DNA of 64,000 nt from JAJPHF01 sp035293805 (GTDB taxonomy: Bacteria; Chloroflexota; UBA6077; JAJPHF01): positions 57,557-121,556 of the forward strand of contig DATGMD010000043.1 of the NCBI GenBank assembly GCA_035293805.1, written 5' to 3'. Of this stretch, positions 8,103-15,969 are shown in pieces (within the stretch, counting starts at the first letter, position 1; every line of letters starts with the position of its first letter). Made by a program: the position numbers and the translations under genes. The notes under the pieces are model-generated. The model was not told the DNA's origin. It was given only the letters and a program-made list of their open reading frames with translations, and did not search any database.

Positions 8103-10373
8103 GTGCGCCCTTCGGCTAGCGTGCGCGCCGCCCTCGTGGGCTTGGTCCTGGCGCTGCTGCTCGGCGGCTTGGCGACAGCCCAAGGGCCGGCCGGCGTGTC
8201 CAGCATCCAGCCTCTCCCGGCGGTTACCGACGCCGACGACCGCTTCGGCATCGGCAACGTCTATCCCGACCCCCACTGGCTCACCCTGGCCCAATCCGCC
8301 GGCATGCGCTGGAACCGCTGGGAGTTCCGCTGGAGCGCGATCGAGCCGGGTGCCGGCCAGTGGGACTGGGACGGCTCGGACCGCGTCGTGGAAGCCAGCC
8401 GCACCGCGCGGCTGAACGTGCAGGGCATCCTCATCAGCACGCCGCGCTGGGCCGAGACGCGCACCGCGAGCAGCGCCCTGCCGAGCGGCCTGTACGAGCC
8501 CTGGGACTCGCCGGCCAATACGTGGGGGCGCTTCGTGCAGACGATCGCCGAACGCTACCGCGGCCGCGTCCAGGCCTGGGAGGTCTGGAACGAGCCCGAT
8601 TACCCGCGCGGCAGCTTCGCCTTCTGGTTCGGTAGCGAGGCCGACTACTACCAACTGCTGAAGGTGGCCTACAAGGCCATTCGCTCGGTGGATCCGAGCG
8701 CCACGGTCCTAGTCGGCGGCCTGATGTACTGGTCCGACCCCGGCTACCTGGAAAAGCTGCTCAACATGGCCCGCCAGGACCCGGAGGGGCCGGCCAACAA
8801 CTACTTCTTCGATGCGGTCGCCTGGCACGTCTACAGCCGGCCCACGGACGTCTACGACCGCGTCCGGCGCAGCCGCCTGTTGCTCCAGAGCTACGTGGGC
8901 CAGAAGGCCATCTGGGTGAACGAGGGCAACCTGCCCGTGTGGTCCGAGTCGCGGCTCAACGACTACACCCGCTTCCCGCTGAGCGGCACGCTGGAGGAGC
9001 AGGCAGCCTGGGTCGTGCAGTGGTATGCCTACGCCCTGGCCTCCGGCGCCGACCGCGTGCTGATGTACCGCATGCACGACTCCGACGAGCCGGAAGCGTG
9101 GGGGCTCGCCCGCTCGGACGGCAGCCTGCGGCCCGCCTACGTCGCCTACCAGCTCGCCGCCCGCTACTTCGCGCACACGACGAGCGGTAGCCGCGCGACC
9201 CTGGGCGACGTGGAGCAGATCGTGTTCGAGCGGCCCGGCCAGCGCGTCGTCGTCGTGTGGAACCGGACGCCGCGCCCGCTAACGGCGAACGTCGGGGCGG
9301 CAGCGCCCAGCGCGCTGCTGGTGGCGCTCGACGGCACGACGCAGACGATCACCCCGACGAGCGGCAGCTATCGGCTGGCGCTGCCGCCCGCCACGGCCAA
9401 CACGGGGCTGTCACCCGACGACTATCTGGTGGGCGGCGCGCCGTTCATTCTCGTCGAGGACCAGGCCGCGACCGGGCGGCGCTACGAGGAGACGCAGGCC
9501 GGCATCGCCTGGGCCGGGCCGTGGATCGACGAGGCACAGCCCACTGCTAGTGGCGGCGGCGTGCGGATGAGCGCGGCGCCGGGCGCCGCGGCGAGCTTCG
9601 CCTTCACTGGCCCCACACTCACCTGGTACACCGCGCTGGGGCCGAACGCCGGCATCGCCCAGATGGCGCTCGACGGCGCGCCGCTCGACGAGGTCGATCT
9701 CTACAATCCGTCGGCGGTGGCGCAGGCGCCGCTCACCTATACGGACCTCGGCGACGGCCCACACGTGCTCACCATCACGGTGACCGGCGCGCGCAACGCG
9801 CAGGCGGTCGGCAGTTACGTCGCGGTGGACGCTTTCGGCGCGGATGGAGCGCTGGCCGCTCCCCCGCTTCCCACCGTCCTGCCGGCGACCCCGCCCGTGG
9901 CCCTGGCGCCGGTGGCGCCGGCGCCGCTGCCGCCCACGACGACCGCGACGCCGCCCCGGCTCCCGGCCGGCCCGGCGCGCGCCTCCTGGCTGCCTTCGCC
10001 GCCCGGCGGCGGGACCCCCCGCCCTACCCTGACGCCGATCGTGGTCGCTACCAGCGCGACGAACGCTTCGCCAGCCGCCACGCCAACAGTGCCGCCGACC
10101 CCAACGCCCGCCGGGTCCCCTACCGCCTCGCCGACGGCCACGGCGTCGCCTACGCCGCCAGCCAGCGCCACGCCGACGCCGATCCCCACGCCGGCCGTTC
10201 AGTTCCAGCCCGGGGTGCCGGGGGTCATCATCGTGCCCGATGCGCCGCCGCCAACCAGCGGCCCGCTGACGCGGCTGACGCCGCTGACCAGCCCGCTGTC
10301 GGCGCCGCCGCCGACGCCGCTCCCGCTAGCCACGCCGGGCCTGCCCGCCGGACGCCCCGGCGGCCTGCCGTGA
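8103..10373 (+). CDS. Exported clan GH-A glycoside hydrolase-like protein with Pro/Thr-rich tail
   Basis: The product (756 residues from GTG 8103) has a signal peptide (1-~26, ending TAQG). A TIM-barrel domain of the GH39/GH5 type covers ~35-375. The likely acid/base glutamate is E164 in EVWNEPDY and the likely nucleophile is E274 in WVNEGN, about 110 residues apart as in clan A. Residues ~380-590 are beta-rich, probably carbohydrate-binding. From ~590 to the end there are many PTPTPTP-like repeats, a wall-spanning or glycosylated linker. The substrate is unknown. A TTG at 8055 is an alternative start. Its last codon overlaps the next gene (GTGA), so it heads a run of coupled genes of apparently unrelated function. 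Confidence 0.82.
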   Translation: MRPSASVRAALVGLVLALLLGGLATAQGPAGVSSIQPLPAVTDADDRFGIGNVYPDPHWLTLAQSAGMRWNRWEFRWSAIEPGAGQWDWDGSDRVVEASRTARLNVQGILISTPRWAETRTASSALPSGLYEPWDSPANTWGRFVQTIAERYRGRVQAWEVWNEPDYPRGSFAFWFGSEADYYQLLKVAYKAIRSVDPSATVLVGGLMYWSDPGYLEKLLNMARQDPEGPANNYFFDAVAWHVYSRPTDVYDRVRRSRLLLQSYVGQKAIWVNEGNLPVWSESRLNDYTRFPLSGTLEEQAAWVVQWYAYALASGADRVLMYRMHDSDEPEAWGLARSDGSLRPAYVAYQLAARYFAHTTSGSRATLGDVEQIVFERPGQRVVVVWNRTPRPLTANVGAAAPSALLVALDGTTQTITPTSGSYRLALPPATANTGLSPDDYLVGGAPFILVEDQAATGRRYEETQAGIAWAGPWIDEAQPTASGGGVRMSAAPGAAASFAFTGPTLTWYTALGPNAGIAQMALDGAPLDEVDLYNPSAVAQAPLTYTDLGDGPHVLTITVTGARNAQAVGSYVAVDAFGADGALAAPPLPTVLPATPPVALAPVAPAPLPPTTTATPPRLPAGPARASWLPSPPGGGTPRPTLTPIVVATSATNASPAATPTVPPTPTPAGSPTASPTATASPTPPASATPTPIPTPAVQFQPGVPGVIIVPDAPPPTSGPLTRLTPLTSPLSAPPPTPLPLATPGLPAGRPGGLP

Positions 10374-11101
10374 GCGCGGGCGGGGCGGCCGCTCGCAAGC
10401 AGGCCATCCGCGAGCGGGTGTGGGCGCGGCTGGACGCCGAGGGGCTGGCCGCCTTCCCGCGGCCCATCGTCGGACGCATCCCGAACTTCCGGGGCGCCGA
10501 GCAGGCCACGGCCCGCCTGGCGGCCACCGCGGCCTTCCAGACGGCGACGACCATCAAGGTGAATCCCGACGCTCCGCAGCGGCCGCTGCGCTACCGCGCT
10601 CTCCAGGCCGGCAAGCGCGTGCTCGTGCCCACGCCGCGGCTGCGCGGAGGGTTCTTCCTGCTCGATCCCGCCGCCATCCCGCCCGGCCGCCTGCTGGCCG
10701 CCGCCAGCATCAGCGGCTTCGCGCGCTACGGGCAAGCGCTGGCGCTCGACGCGCTGCCGCCGATCGACTTGATGGTGATCGGCGCGGTGGCCGTGGCGCC
10801 CGACGGCGCTCGCGTCGGCAAGGGCGAGGGCTACGCCGAGCTGGAGTACGCTGTGCTCCGCACCCTCGGGCGCCTCGGCCCCGAGACGCTGGTCTGCACG
10901 ACCGTCCACGACGTGCAGGTGGTGGACGCCCTCCCCGTCGAGCCGTTCGACGTGCCCGTGGACCTGATCGCCACGCCGACCCGGCTGCTGGAGACGCACA
11001 CGCGCCATCCCCGGGCCGGTCGCATCCTCTGGGACTACCTCAGCCCCGAGCGCCTGACCGCCATGCCCATCCTTGCCGAGCTACGCGCCAGCGCCCCGTG
11101 A
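10370..11101 (+). CDS. 5-formyltetrahydrofolate cyclo-ligase-like protein (MTHFS-domain type)
   Basis: This cytosolic protein of 243 residues has the features of the MTHFSD-like branch of 5-formyl-THF cyclo-ligases: RIPNFRGAEQA near residue 36, TIKVNPDAPQRPLRYRAL, GKRVLVPTPRLRGGFF, and the phosphate-binding GARVGKGEGYAELEYA near 145. The classical enzyme (EC 6.3.3.2) converts 5-formyl-THF to 5,10-methenyl-THF with ATP. This branch is often annotated only by homology, so the activity is likely but not certain. It overlaps both flanking genes by GTGA, indicating translational coupling. Confidence 0.85.
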   Translation: MSAGGAAARKQAIRERVWARLDAEGLAAFPRPIVGRIPNFRGAEQATARLAATAAFQTATTIKVNPDAPQRPLRYRALQAGKRVLVPTPRLRGGFFLLDPAAIPPGRLLAAASISGFARYGQALALDALPPIDLMVIGAVAVAPDGARVGKGEGYAELEYAVLRTLGRLGPETLVCTTVHDVQVVDALPVEPFDVPVDLIATPTRLLETHTRHPRAGRILWDYLSPERLTAMPILAELRASAP

Positions 11102-11622
11102 GCGAGAATCGCAGCCGGCATCCCGTGGACCTGCTCATCTGCGAGCTGATCGCGGGGCAGCGTCAGGCCAAGCCCGACGACATCGCGCACATCATCGAAC
11201 GTATAGCGACCGCCCCGTTCGAGCCCCGAGCTCGACGCGTTCCTCTGCGGGAGCGCGGAATAGCCTACGCGGGACGCGCGCTCGGTGCGCGGGAAGCCTC
11301 GCTGTTCTATCATCTTGTCAAGCGCGTGCGGATCGAGCGCCAGTGGGCGGTTGGAACCAGCATGGAGGAGTACCTGGCCGACCTGCGCGCGGCGGTGCGT
11401 CACCCACTGGCTCGCCTGGCCCTCTACCGTGAGCGCGGTGGGCACCTGGCAGCCACGTCGACGCCGACGGTCGAGGTAGTGCCGGCAGCACGCCGAGGCG
11501 CTCGGCCTCGCGACTGGCTACTCGTAATCTATTCCGCTGATCGCGGTATCATGATCAGCGGGTACCAATATTCAAGCCTGAGCACCGCGCGCATCCCGGG
11601 AGAGGCACAATGGCTCAAGTAG
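11098..11622 (+). CDS. Uncharacterised basic protein, first of an overlapping pair
   Basis: I do not recognise this family. The 174-residue product has no signal or membrane segment. It has an arginine-rich centre with the segment ASLFYHLVKRVRIERQW, a YLADLRAAVRHP helix, and a well-structured end (LLVIYSADRGIMISGYQYSS) that looks conserved. It starts at a GTG overlapping the stop of the folate gene. Its end overlaps the next small acidic gene by 13 bp. A basic protein of this size overlapping a small acidic one resembles a toxin-antitoxin layout, but no known toxin fold is evident. The frame is GC3-rich like true genes here. Confidence 0.65.
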   Translation: MSENRSRHPVDLLICELIAGQRQAKPDDIAHIIERIATAPFEPRARRVPLRERGIAYAGRALGAREASLFYHLVKRVRIERQWAVGTSMEEYLADLRAAVRHPLARLALYRERGGHLAATSTPTVEVVPAARRGARPRDWLLVIYSADRGIMISGYQYSSLSTARIPGEAQWLK

Positions 11623-11903
11623 CCAAAGACTCCGAAGTTCGCGAGTGGATCGACGATTATCTCGACTATCTGTTCGCGGAATGGGAAGCTATCCCCGAGG
11701 TCGCCGCCGAGTGGGACGAGTGGCAGGATCACGAGCAGCTCGACTTCGTCGTCGAGTGGCCGATCCGCGAGGACCGCTTGCGCGAGCTGCAACAGTGGGC
11801 CGAGCAGGGGCTGTTGGCGCCGCAGCAGCAAGCGCGCTACGAGCGGCTGTTGGCGCTGGTGGCGCGGCAGCGCCCCACGCTGGAGAAGCTCCTCCGGGAC
11901 TGA
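11610..11903 (+). CDS. Small acidic uncharacterised protein, second of the pair
   Basis: This 97-residue, strongly acidic, probably all-helical protein begins MAQVAKDSEVREWIDDYLDY and contains WEAIPEVAAEWDEW and a C-terminal helix ending LEKLLRD. Its ATG follows GGGAGAGGC, a fair ribosome binding site. It overlaps the preceding gene by 13 bp and is therefore cotranslated with it. Acidity, size and order would suit an antitoxin or a small partner subunit. No DNA-binding motif is seen. Confidence 0.65.
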   Translation: MAQVAKDSEVREWIDDYLDYLFAEWEAIPEVAAEWDEWQDHEQLDFVVEWPIREDRLRELQQWAEQGLLAPQQQARYERLLALVARQRPTLEKLLRD

Positions 11904-11962
11904 GAGACGCGCGCAGCCACCGCGGCGCTGTCGCGGGGCCATTGGACGCAAAGGAGACACCC

Positions 11963-12883
11963 GTGACCGCTGAGCTGATCCGCACGCCGGGCATCATCGC
12001 CGCCGCGCTGACGCCGTTCACGCCGGAGCGCCGCCTGGACGTGGCCGCACTGGAGCGCGAGATCGACTACATCGTGGACGAGTGCCACGCGGCCGCCGTG
12101 TCCATCGGCGCTGTCGAGACCGCCGAGTACACGGTGCTCAGCTTCGAGGAGCGCAAGGACCTCCTGCGGCGCGGCATCGCCGCCGTGCGCGGCCGCGCGC
12201 CCGCCATCGCCGGCGTCTCCCACCCCTACCTGCCGACCGTCCGCGAGCTGGTCGAGCTTGCCGAGGAGGCCGGCGCCGACGCCGTCCAGGTGCTGGCGCC
12301 GCTGCGCCCGTGGGGCGGGCAGCCGTCCAACGCCGAGATCGTCGGCTACTACGAGGAGATCGCCCGCCACACGCAGCTGCCGATCGTGATGTATATCAAT
12401 CCAGGCCCGGGCGCGGACCTGAGCATCCCGGCGACCGTCGAGGTCAGCCGCATCGACAACGTGCGCTACGTCAAGGAAAGCTCGCGCGACCTGCGGCGCG
12501 TCGGGCGGCTGATCGAGGAGGTGGACCACGCCGGCCACGCGCGCTACTTCACGACGATGGAGATGCTGCTCATCACGCTGATGCTGGGCGGCCCCGGCGC
12601 CACGATGCCGCCCCCGGCCGTGCGCCCGGCCGAGGAGCTGTGCGCGGCGTTCGCCGCCGGCGACTACGCGCGCGCGGCGGCGATCCAGCGCACGTTCTCG
12701 CTCTTCCCGGCCCGCTGGATCCAGTACGGCCTGACGCCGCTGATGAAGTTCGCCATGCAGCACGTCGGCGTGGACCTCGGCGAGCCGGCGCCGCCCTACC
12801 AGGGCCTCAGCGCGGCCGACCGCACGGCCGTCGCCGCCGAGCTGGACCGCATCGGCCTCACCCGCGCCGCCGCCCCGGCCTGA
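11963..12883 (+). CDS. DapA-family aldolase/dehydratase (dihydrodipicolinate synthase-like)
   Basis: This TIM-barrel class I aldolase has 306 residues. The Schiff-base lysine is K171 in YVKESS and the conserved tyrosine is Y144 in VMYINPGPG. The pyruvate-binding region is altered: where DapA has a TT pair, this protein reads VSIGAVETAEY, and the NVPxRT loop is replaced by INPGPG. It is therefore probably not lysine biosynthesis but a catabolic aldolase or decarboxylase of the wider family. AAGGAG lies six bases before GTG 11963. It is transcribed towards the cyclase/enamidase block, separated by a hairpin. Confidence 0.85.
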   Translation: MTAELIRTPGIIAAALTPFTPERRLDVAALEREIDYIVDECHAAAVSIGAVETAEYTVLSFEERKDLLRRGIAAVRGRAPAIAGVSHPYLPTVRELVELAEEAGADAVQVLAPLRPWGGQPSNAEIVGYYEEIARHTQLPIVMYINPGPGADLSIPATVEVSRIDNVRYVKESSRDLRRVGRLIEEVDHAGHARYFTTMEMLLITLMLGGPGATMPPPAVRPAEELCAAFAAGDYARAAAIQRTFSLFPARWIQYGLTPLMKFAMQHVGVDLGEPAPPYQGLSAADRTAVAAELDRIGLTRAAAPA

Positions 12884-12945
12884 CCCAGGCGGCGACGGAG
12901 CGGATCTGCCTCGGCAGGGAGCCGCAGGTAACGCCCCGATACGGG

Positions 12946-12980
12946 GCCGGGTGCCGCCGCGGCATAGCGCTGCACCCGGC
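12946..12980. terminator. Hairpin between convergent genes
   Basis: GCCGGGTGC (12946-12954) and GCACCCGGC (12972-12980) form a 9-bp perfect stem with a 17-nt loop, preceded by a small CCCCGATACGGGG hairpin. It lies between the convergent DapA-like and cyclase genes, where a bidirectional terminator is expected. There is no T-tract. Confidence 0.45.
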
Positions 12981-13030
12981 ACCCCTACACCGGACGGGCG
13001 TCGCGAGCGGCGCCTGGGTACGGCCGCGCC

Positions 13031-13684
13031 TTACAGCGGCTCCGCCACCACGCGCGCCTGGGCGCCGTCGCCGCCGCGCAGCCGCAGCGGCAGCGCCAGC
13101 ACGCGGAAGCGCGCGCCCTCCACGGCGCCAAAGTTCCGCAGGTTCTCGATGATCGGCACGTTCGCCCGCAGCAGCGTGCGGTGCGCCGGATAGGCAAAGT
13201 CGGGCGGGCGCTGCGCGAGCGGCATGTCGGGCGACAGCGAGTCGAGCGCCACCATCTTCACGCCGCGCTCGACCATCCAGCGGCAGGCGTCCTCGCCGAG
13301 GTACGGATAGCTAGCGTACGCCGGCGCGGTGAAGTGCTGATCCCACCCCGTCTGGATCAGCAGGATGTCGCCGCGTTCGACGCGCACGCCGCTGTTCTCC
13401 AGGTCGGCGGCCGGGATCGCCTCGCCGGCGCCTCGCTGCACGGGGATCACGACGCCGCGCCCCACGAACGTGTCGAGCGGTAGCTGGTCGATCGTCGGGC
13501 CTTCCTGGAACGCGTGGAAGGGCGCGTCGATGTGGCTGCCGGCGTGCGTCGCCAGCTTCACCTCGCTGATGTTCAGCGGCTTGCCCGCGGCGATGCTGAA
13601 CAGGCAGCTCACCTCCACCTCGGGCAAGATGGCGATGCGCGGCATGTGGTCGTAGATTTCGTGGCTCAGGTCGACGAGCGTCAT
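13031..13684 (-). CDS. Cyclase-family (kynurenine formamidase-like) metal-dependent hydrolase
   Basis: This 217-residue protein starts MTLVDLSHEIYDHMP and has the family metal-binding motif HAGSHIDAPFH (HxGTHxDxPxH) near residue 46, plus the later D..S.D segment VALDSLSPD. Members hydrolyse amide or cyclic bonds (formylkynurenine, isatin) in the cytosol. Its ATG overlaps the stop of the upstream binding-protein gene (TGATG), placing it as the last gene of a three-gene operon with an NMT1-like protein and an enamidase-like amidohydrolase. That context suggests opening of an N-heterocycle-derived intermediate, which is inference. Confidence 0.87.
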   Translation of the reverse strand: MTLVDLSHEIYDHMPRIAILPEVEVSCLFSIAAGKPLNISEVKLATHAGSHIDAPFHAFQEGPTIDQLPLDTFVGRGVVIPVQRGAGEAIPAADLENSGVRVERGDILLIQTGWDQHFTAPAYASYPYLGEDACRWMVERGVKMVALDSLSPDMPLAQRPPDFAYPAHRTLLRANVPIIENLRNFGAVEGARFRVLALPLRLRGGDGAQARVVAEPL

Positions 13685-14613
13685 CACGCCCCCTTCCACA
13701 GATGGCTGAACCGCGTGGCGACGACTTGGTCGTAGGGCACCGGGTGCGATAGCAGCCCCATGTGCTCCGCGAACTGGTTCAGGCTGGAGACCATGCGCTC
13801 CGAGATCGTGGCGTCGTAGTACGGCAAGTCCCGCCGGATGAGATCGGCGATCAGGTCGGTTTCCATCGCCGGGAAGCGGTGGCGCGCGACCTCGGTGGCC
13901 CGCGACGGGTCCTCGCGCAACGCGTGCTGCGCCTTTACCAGCGCGCGGACGGCGCCCGCGACGACCTCCGGCTGCTCCTGAATCAGCCGGTCCGTCGTGA
14001 CGAAGGCGGGGAAGGTGTACCACCAGCCTGCCTCCGGCCCCTCGCCGCGCCGCACGTCCAGCACCACCGTGCCCACGCCGCGCCGCACGGCCACCTCGGC
14101 GCCCATCGCGTTCGCCCAGAAGCCGTCCAGGCGGCCCTCCTCCAGCGCTTTGGCGGCCGTCACGCCGAACGACACGCTCGCCTCACTCGTGCCCGGCACC
14201 GGCCCAATCTGCACGTCCCGCGCCGGATCGATCCCGACCTCGGCGAGCAGACGCACCAGCCCCAGGTCCGGGCCGGGCGCCGCGCCGATCCGCAGCCCGC
14301 GGACGGCCTGCAAGTCGCCGCGCTTGGCGCCTAGGTCGGCGCGCAGCACGAGCAGCCAGTACATCCGCTGCGCCAGCGCGGCCAGCAGCTTGGCGCCCTG
14401 CCAGTCGGTGAACGCCTGGAGCGTGGCGTGCGCCGCCCCGGCGACGAAATCTAGCTCGCCGTCGCGCAGCGCCGCCATCGTCTTGGGCACAGGGAACAGC
14501 AACTCGACGGTCGCGTCGACGCCCTCCTCCTTCATGAAGCCGAGGTCCGCCGCCGCGATGATCGGGAAGTACGAGTTCGAGATCATGTCCGGAATCGCGA
14601 TCCGCACGAGCAC
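13684..14613 (-). CDS. NMT1/THI5-like (ABC substrate-binding-type) protein without visible signal peptide
   Basis: The product (309 residues) opens with IAIPDMISNSYFPIIAAADLGFMKEEGVDA, the hallmark start of NMT1/SsuA-like periplasmic binding proteins, and continues through LRDGELDFVAGAAHA and RGLRIGAAPGPD. No lipobox or signal sequence precedes it: the GTG at 14613 lies only a few residues before the fold. It may therefore be a cytosolic enzyme-like or sensing relative, or be released by another route. No ABC permease or ATPase is nearby. It sits 13 bp after the amidohydrolase gene and overlaps the cyclase gene. Confidence 0.8.
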   Translation of the reverse strand: MLVRIAIPDMISNSYFPIIAAADLGFMKEEGVDATVELLFPVPKTMAALRDGELDFVAGAAHATLQAFTDWQGAKLLAALAQRMYWLLVLRADLGAKRGDLQAVRGLRIGAAPGPDLGLVRLLAEVGIDPARDVQIGPVPGTSEASVSFGVTAAKALEEGRLDGFWANAMGAEVAVRRGVGTVVLDVRRGEGPEAGWWYTFPAFVTTDRLIQEQPEVVAGAVRALVKAQHALREDPSRATEVARHRFPAMETDLIADLIRRDLPYYDATISERMVSSLNQFAEHMGLLSHPVPYDQVVATRFSHLWKGA

Positions 14614-14626
14614 GTCTCCTATCGCG

Positions 14627-15829
14627 TCAGTGCCCGCCGCTCAAGTGCTCCAGCGGCGGGTGGACCGTCGCCAGGCGCGCGGCGGCGGGCGTGTTGCGGC
14701 TGCGTAGCGTCCGCACCTGGCCGTCGATGACCACCGCCGAGATGCCGGGAATGTCGCCGATGGCGATGGCGCCCAGCGCGTCCGCCGCCGCCGAGCCCCA
14801 CGGCGCGTCGAGCACCACCAGGTCGGCCGCCCGGCCCACGGCGATCCGGCCGGCGTCCAGCTTCCAGGCGTCGGCGTTGTTGCCGGTGGCCAGCGCGATC
14901 GCGGTCTCGGGCGCCAGCCGGGCCAGGCTGCTGATCTCGCAGATCGTCTTCAGCACGCCGAGCGGCATGACGCCCGTGCCCGTCGGCGTGTCGCTCGCCA
15001 GCACGACGCGCGGCAGCGCGCCGTGCTCGACCGCCAGCCGCACGACGTTCAGCGTCGAGCGCAGGTTGCCCGCCTGCACGAGCTGCAGGATCAGGTCGGT
15101 CTCGGTCACGACCCGCCGCACGCCCTCGTCCCGGAGCGCGGTCGTGCCGCCGTTGATGTGGCCGCACACGTCCGGGCGCAGCGCCAGCAGGTGCTCGGCC
15201 GTAATCGGCTTCGAGCCGGGAATGGAGGCGCCGCCGGAGTGACACATCACCTTGATGCCGTACTGCTGCGCCCAGCGAATCTGCGGCGCTCCATCCAGCG
15301 GGTCCGCGAATGCGCCAAAGCCGAACTTCGCGAGCCACACGCCCTGCGCGGCCACCTCGCGGAAGTCGGCCTCGCTCAGAGTGGGCTCGATGACGATGGC
15401 GCCCGCGTGGACCTTCATGCCCGTCGGTCGAAAGTTCAGGAAGCAGGCGCGCGCTGCCACGGCCAGCGCCTTCACCCCCGCGGCGTCGCGCGGCCGGCCC
15501 GGCGCGTGGATCTCTCCCGGCGAGATGACGCTGGTGATGCCGCCGTGGACGTAGCTGTCGAGGAAATCGACGGTCTTCTGGCGCGGCGTGTAATCGCCCA
15601 GCACAACGTGGCAGTGGCTGTCGATCAGGCCCGGCATGACGGTGGTGCCGTGGGCGTCCACGACCACGTCCGCGTCGCCCGCGCCGGTCTGCTGTGCCGT
15701 GCCGATGCCGGCGATGCGGCCGTCGGCGACGAGGATGCTGTCGCCGGGCACCACGCCGGCGGCCAGGTCGCCGGAGACGATGGTGCCGACGTTGACGATG
15801 CCGAGCGTGGGCATGCGGGCCTCCGCCAC
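14627..15829 (-). CDS. Enamidase-like amidohydrolase
   Basis: This 400-residue amidohydrolase-superfamily enzyme has an N-terminal beta-sandwich beginning IVNVGTIVSGD, the metal motif GLIDSHCHVVLGD near residue 67, metal-ligand candidates in KVMCHSGG and CGHINGG, and the catalytic aspartate in VLASDTPTGTG. These features match enamidase of nicotinate degradation (EC 3.5.2.18), which opens the 6-oxotetrahydronicotinate ring. I infer a similar cyclic-amide hydrolysis here. It heads a minus-strand operon with the binding protein and the cyclase, divergent from the UbiD gene across 140 bp. ATG at 15829 or 15814 could be used. Confidence 0.82.
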   Translation of the reverse strand: MAEARMPTLGIVNVGTIVSGDLAAGVVPGDSILVADGRIAGIGTAQQTGAGDADVVVDAHGTTVMPGLIDSHCHVVLGDYTPRQKTVDFLDSYVHGGITSVISPGEIHAPGRPRDAAGVKALAVAARACFLNFRPTGMKVHAGAIVIEPTLSEADFREVAAQGVWLAKFGFGAFADPLDGAPQIRWAQQYGIKVMCHSGGASIPGSKPITAEHLLALRPDVCGHINGGTTALRDEGVRRVVTETDLILQLVQAGNLRSTLNVVRLAVEHGALPRVVLASDTPTGTGVMPLGVLKTICEISSLARLAPETAIALATGNNADAWKLDAGRIAVGRAADLVVLDAPWGSAAADALGAIAIGDIPGISAVVIDGQVRTLRSRNTPAAARLATVHPPLEHLSGGH

Positions 15830-15969
15830 GCGATGATCGGGAGCCGCGGCGGTCGCGCCATAAACGGTAGCATAATCTCAAGAGCACTGTCGCCTGACGC
15901 TACATACAATCGAAGAAGCGCGCGGGTATCGCGTCTCGACGCTGGCTCGCGTGAAGGAGAGTGAACCGC

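Noticed and set aside
12082..13152. Large overlapping open frames inside the DapA-like gene and others of that kind
   Set aside because: They are arginine/proline/alanine-rich off-frame translations of clear genes with known motifs.
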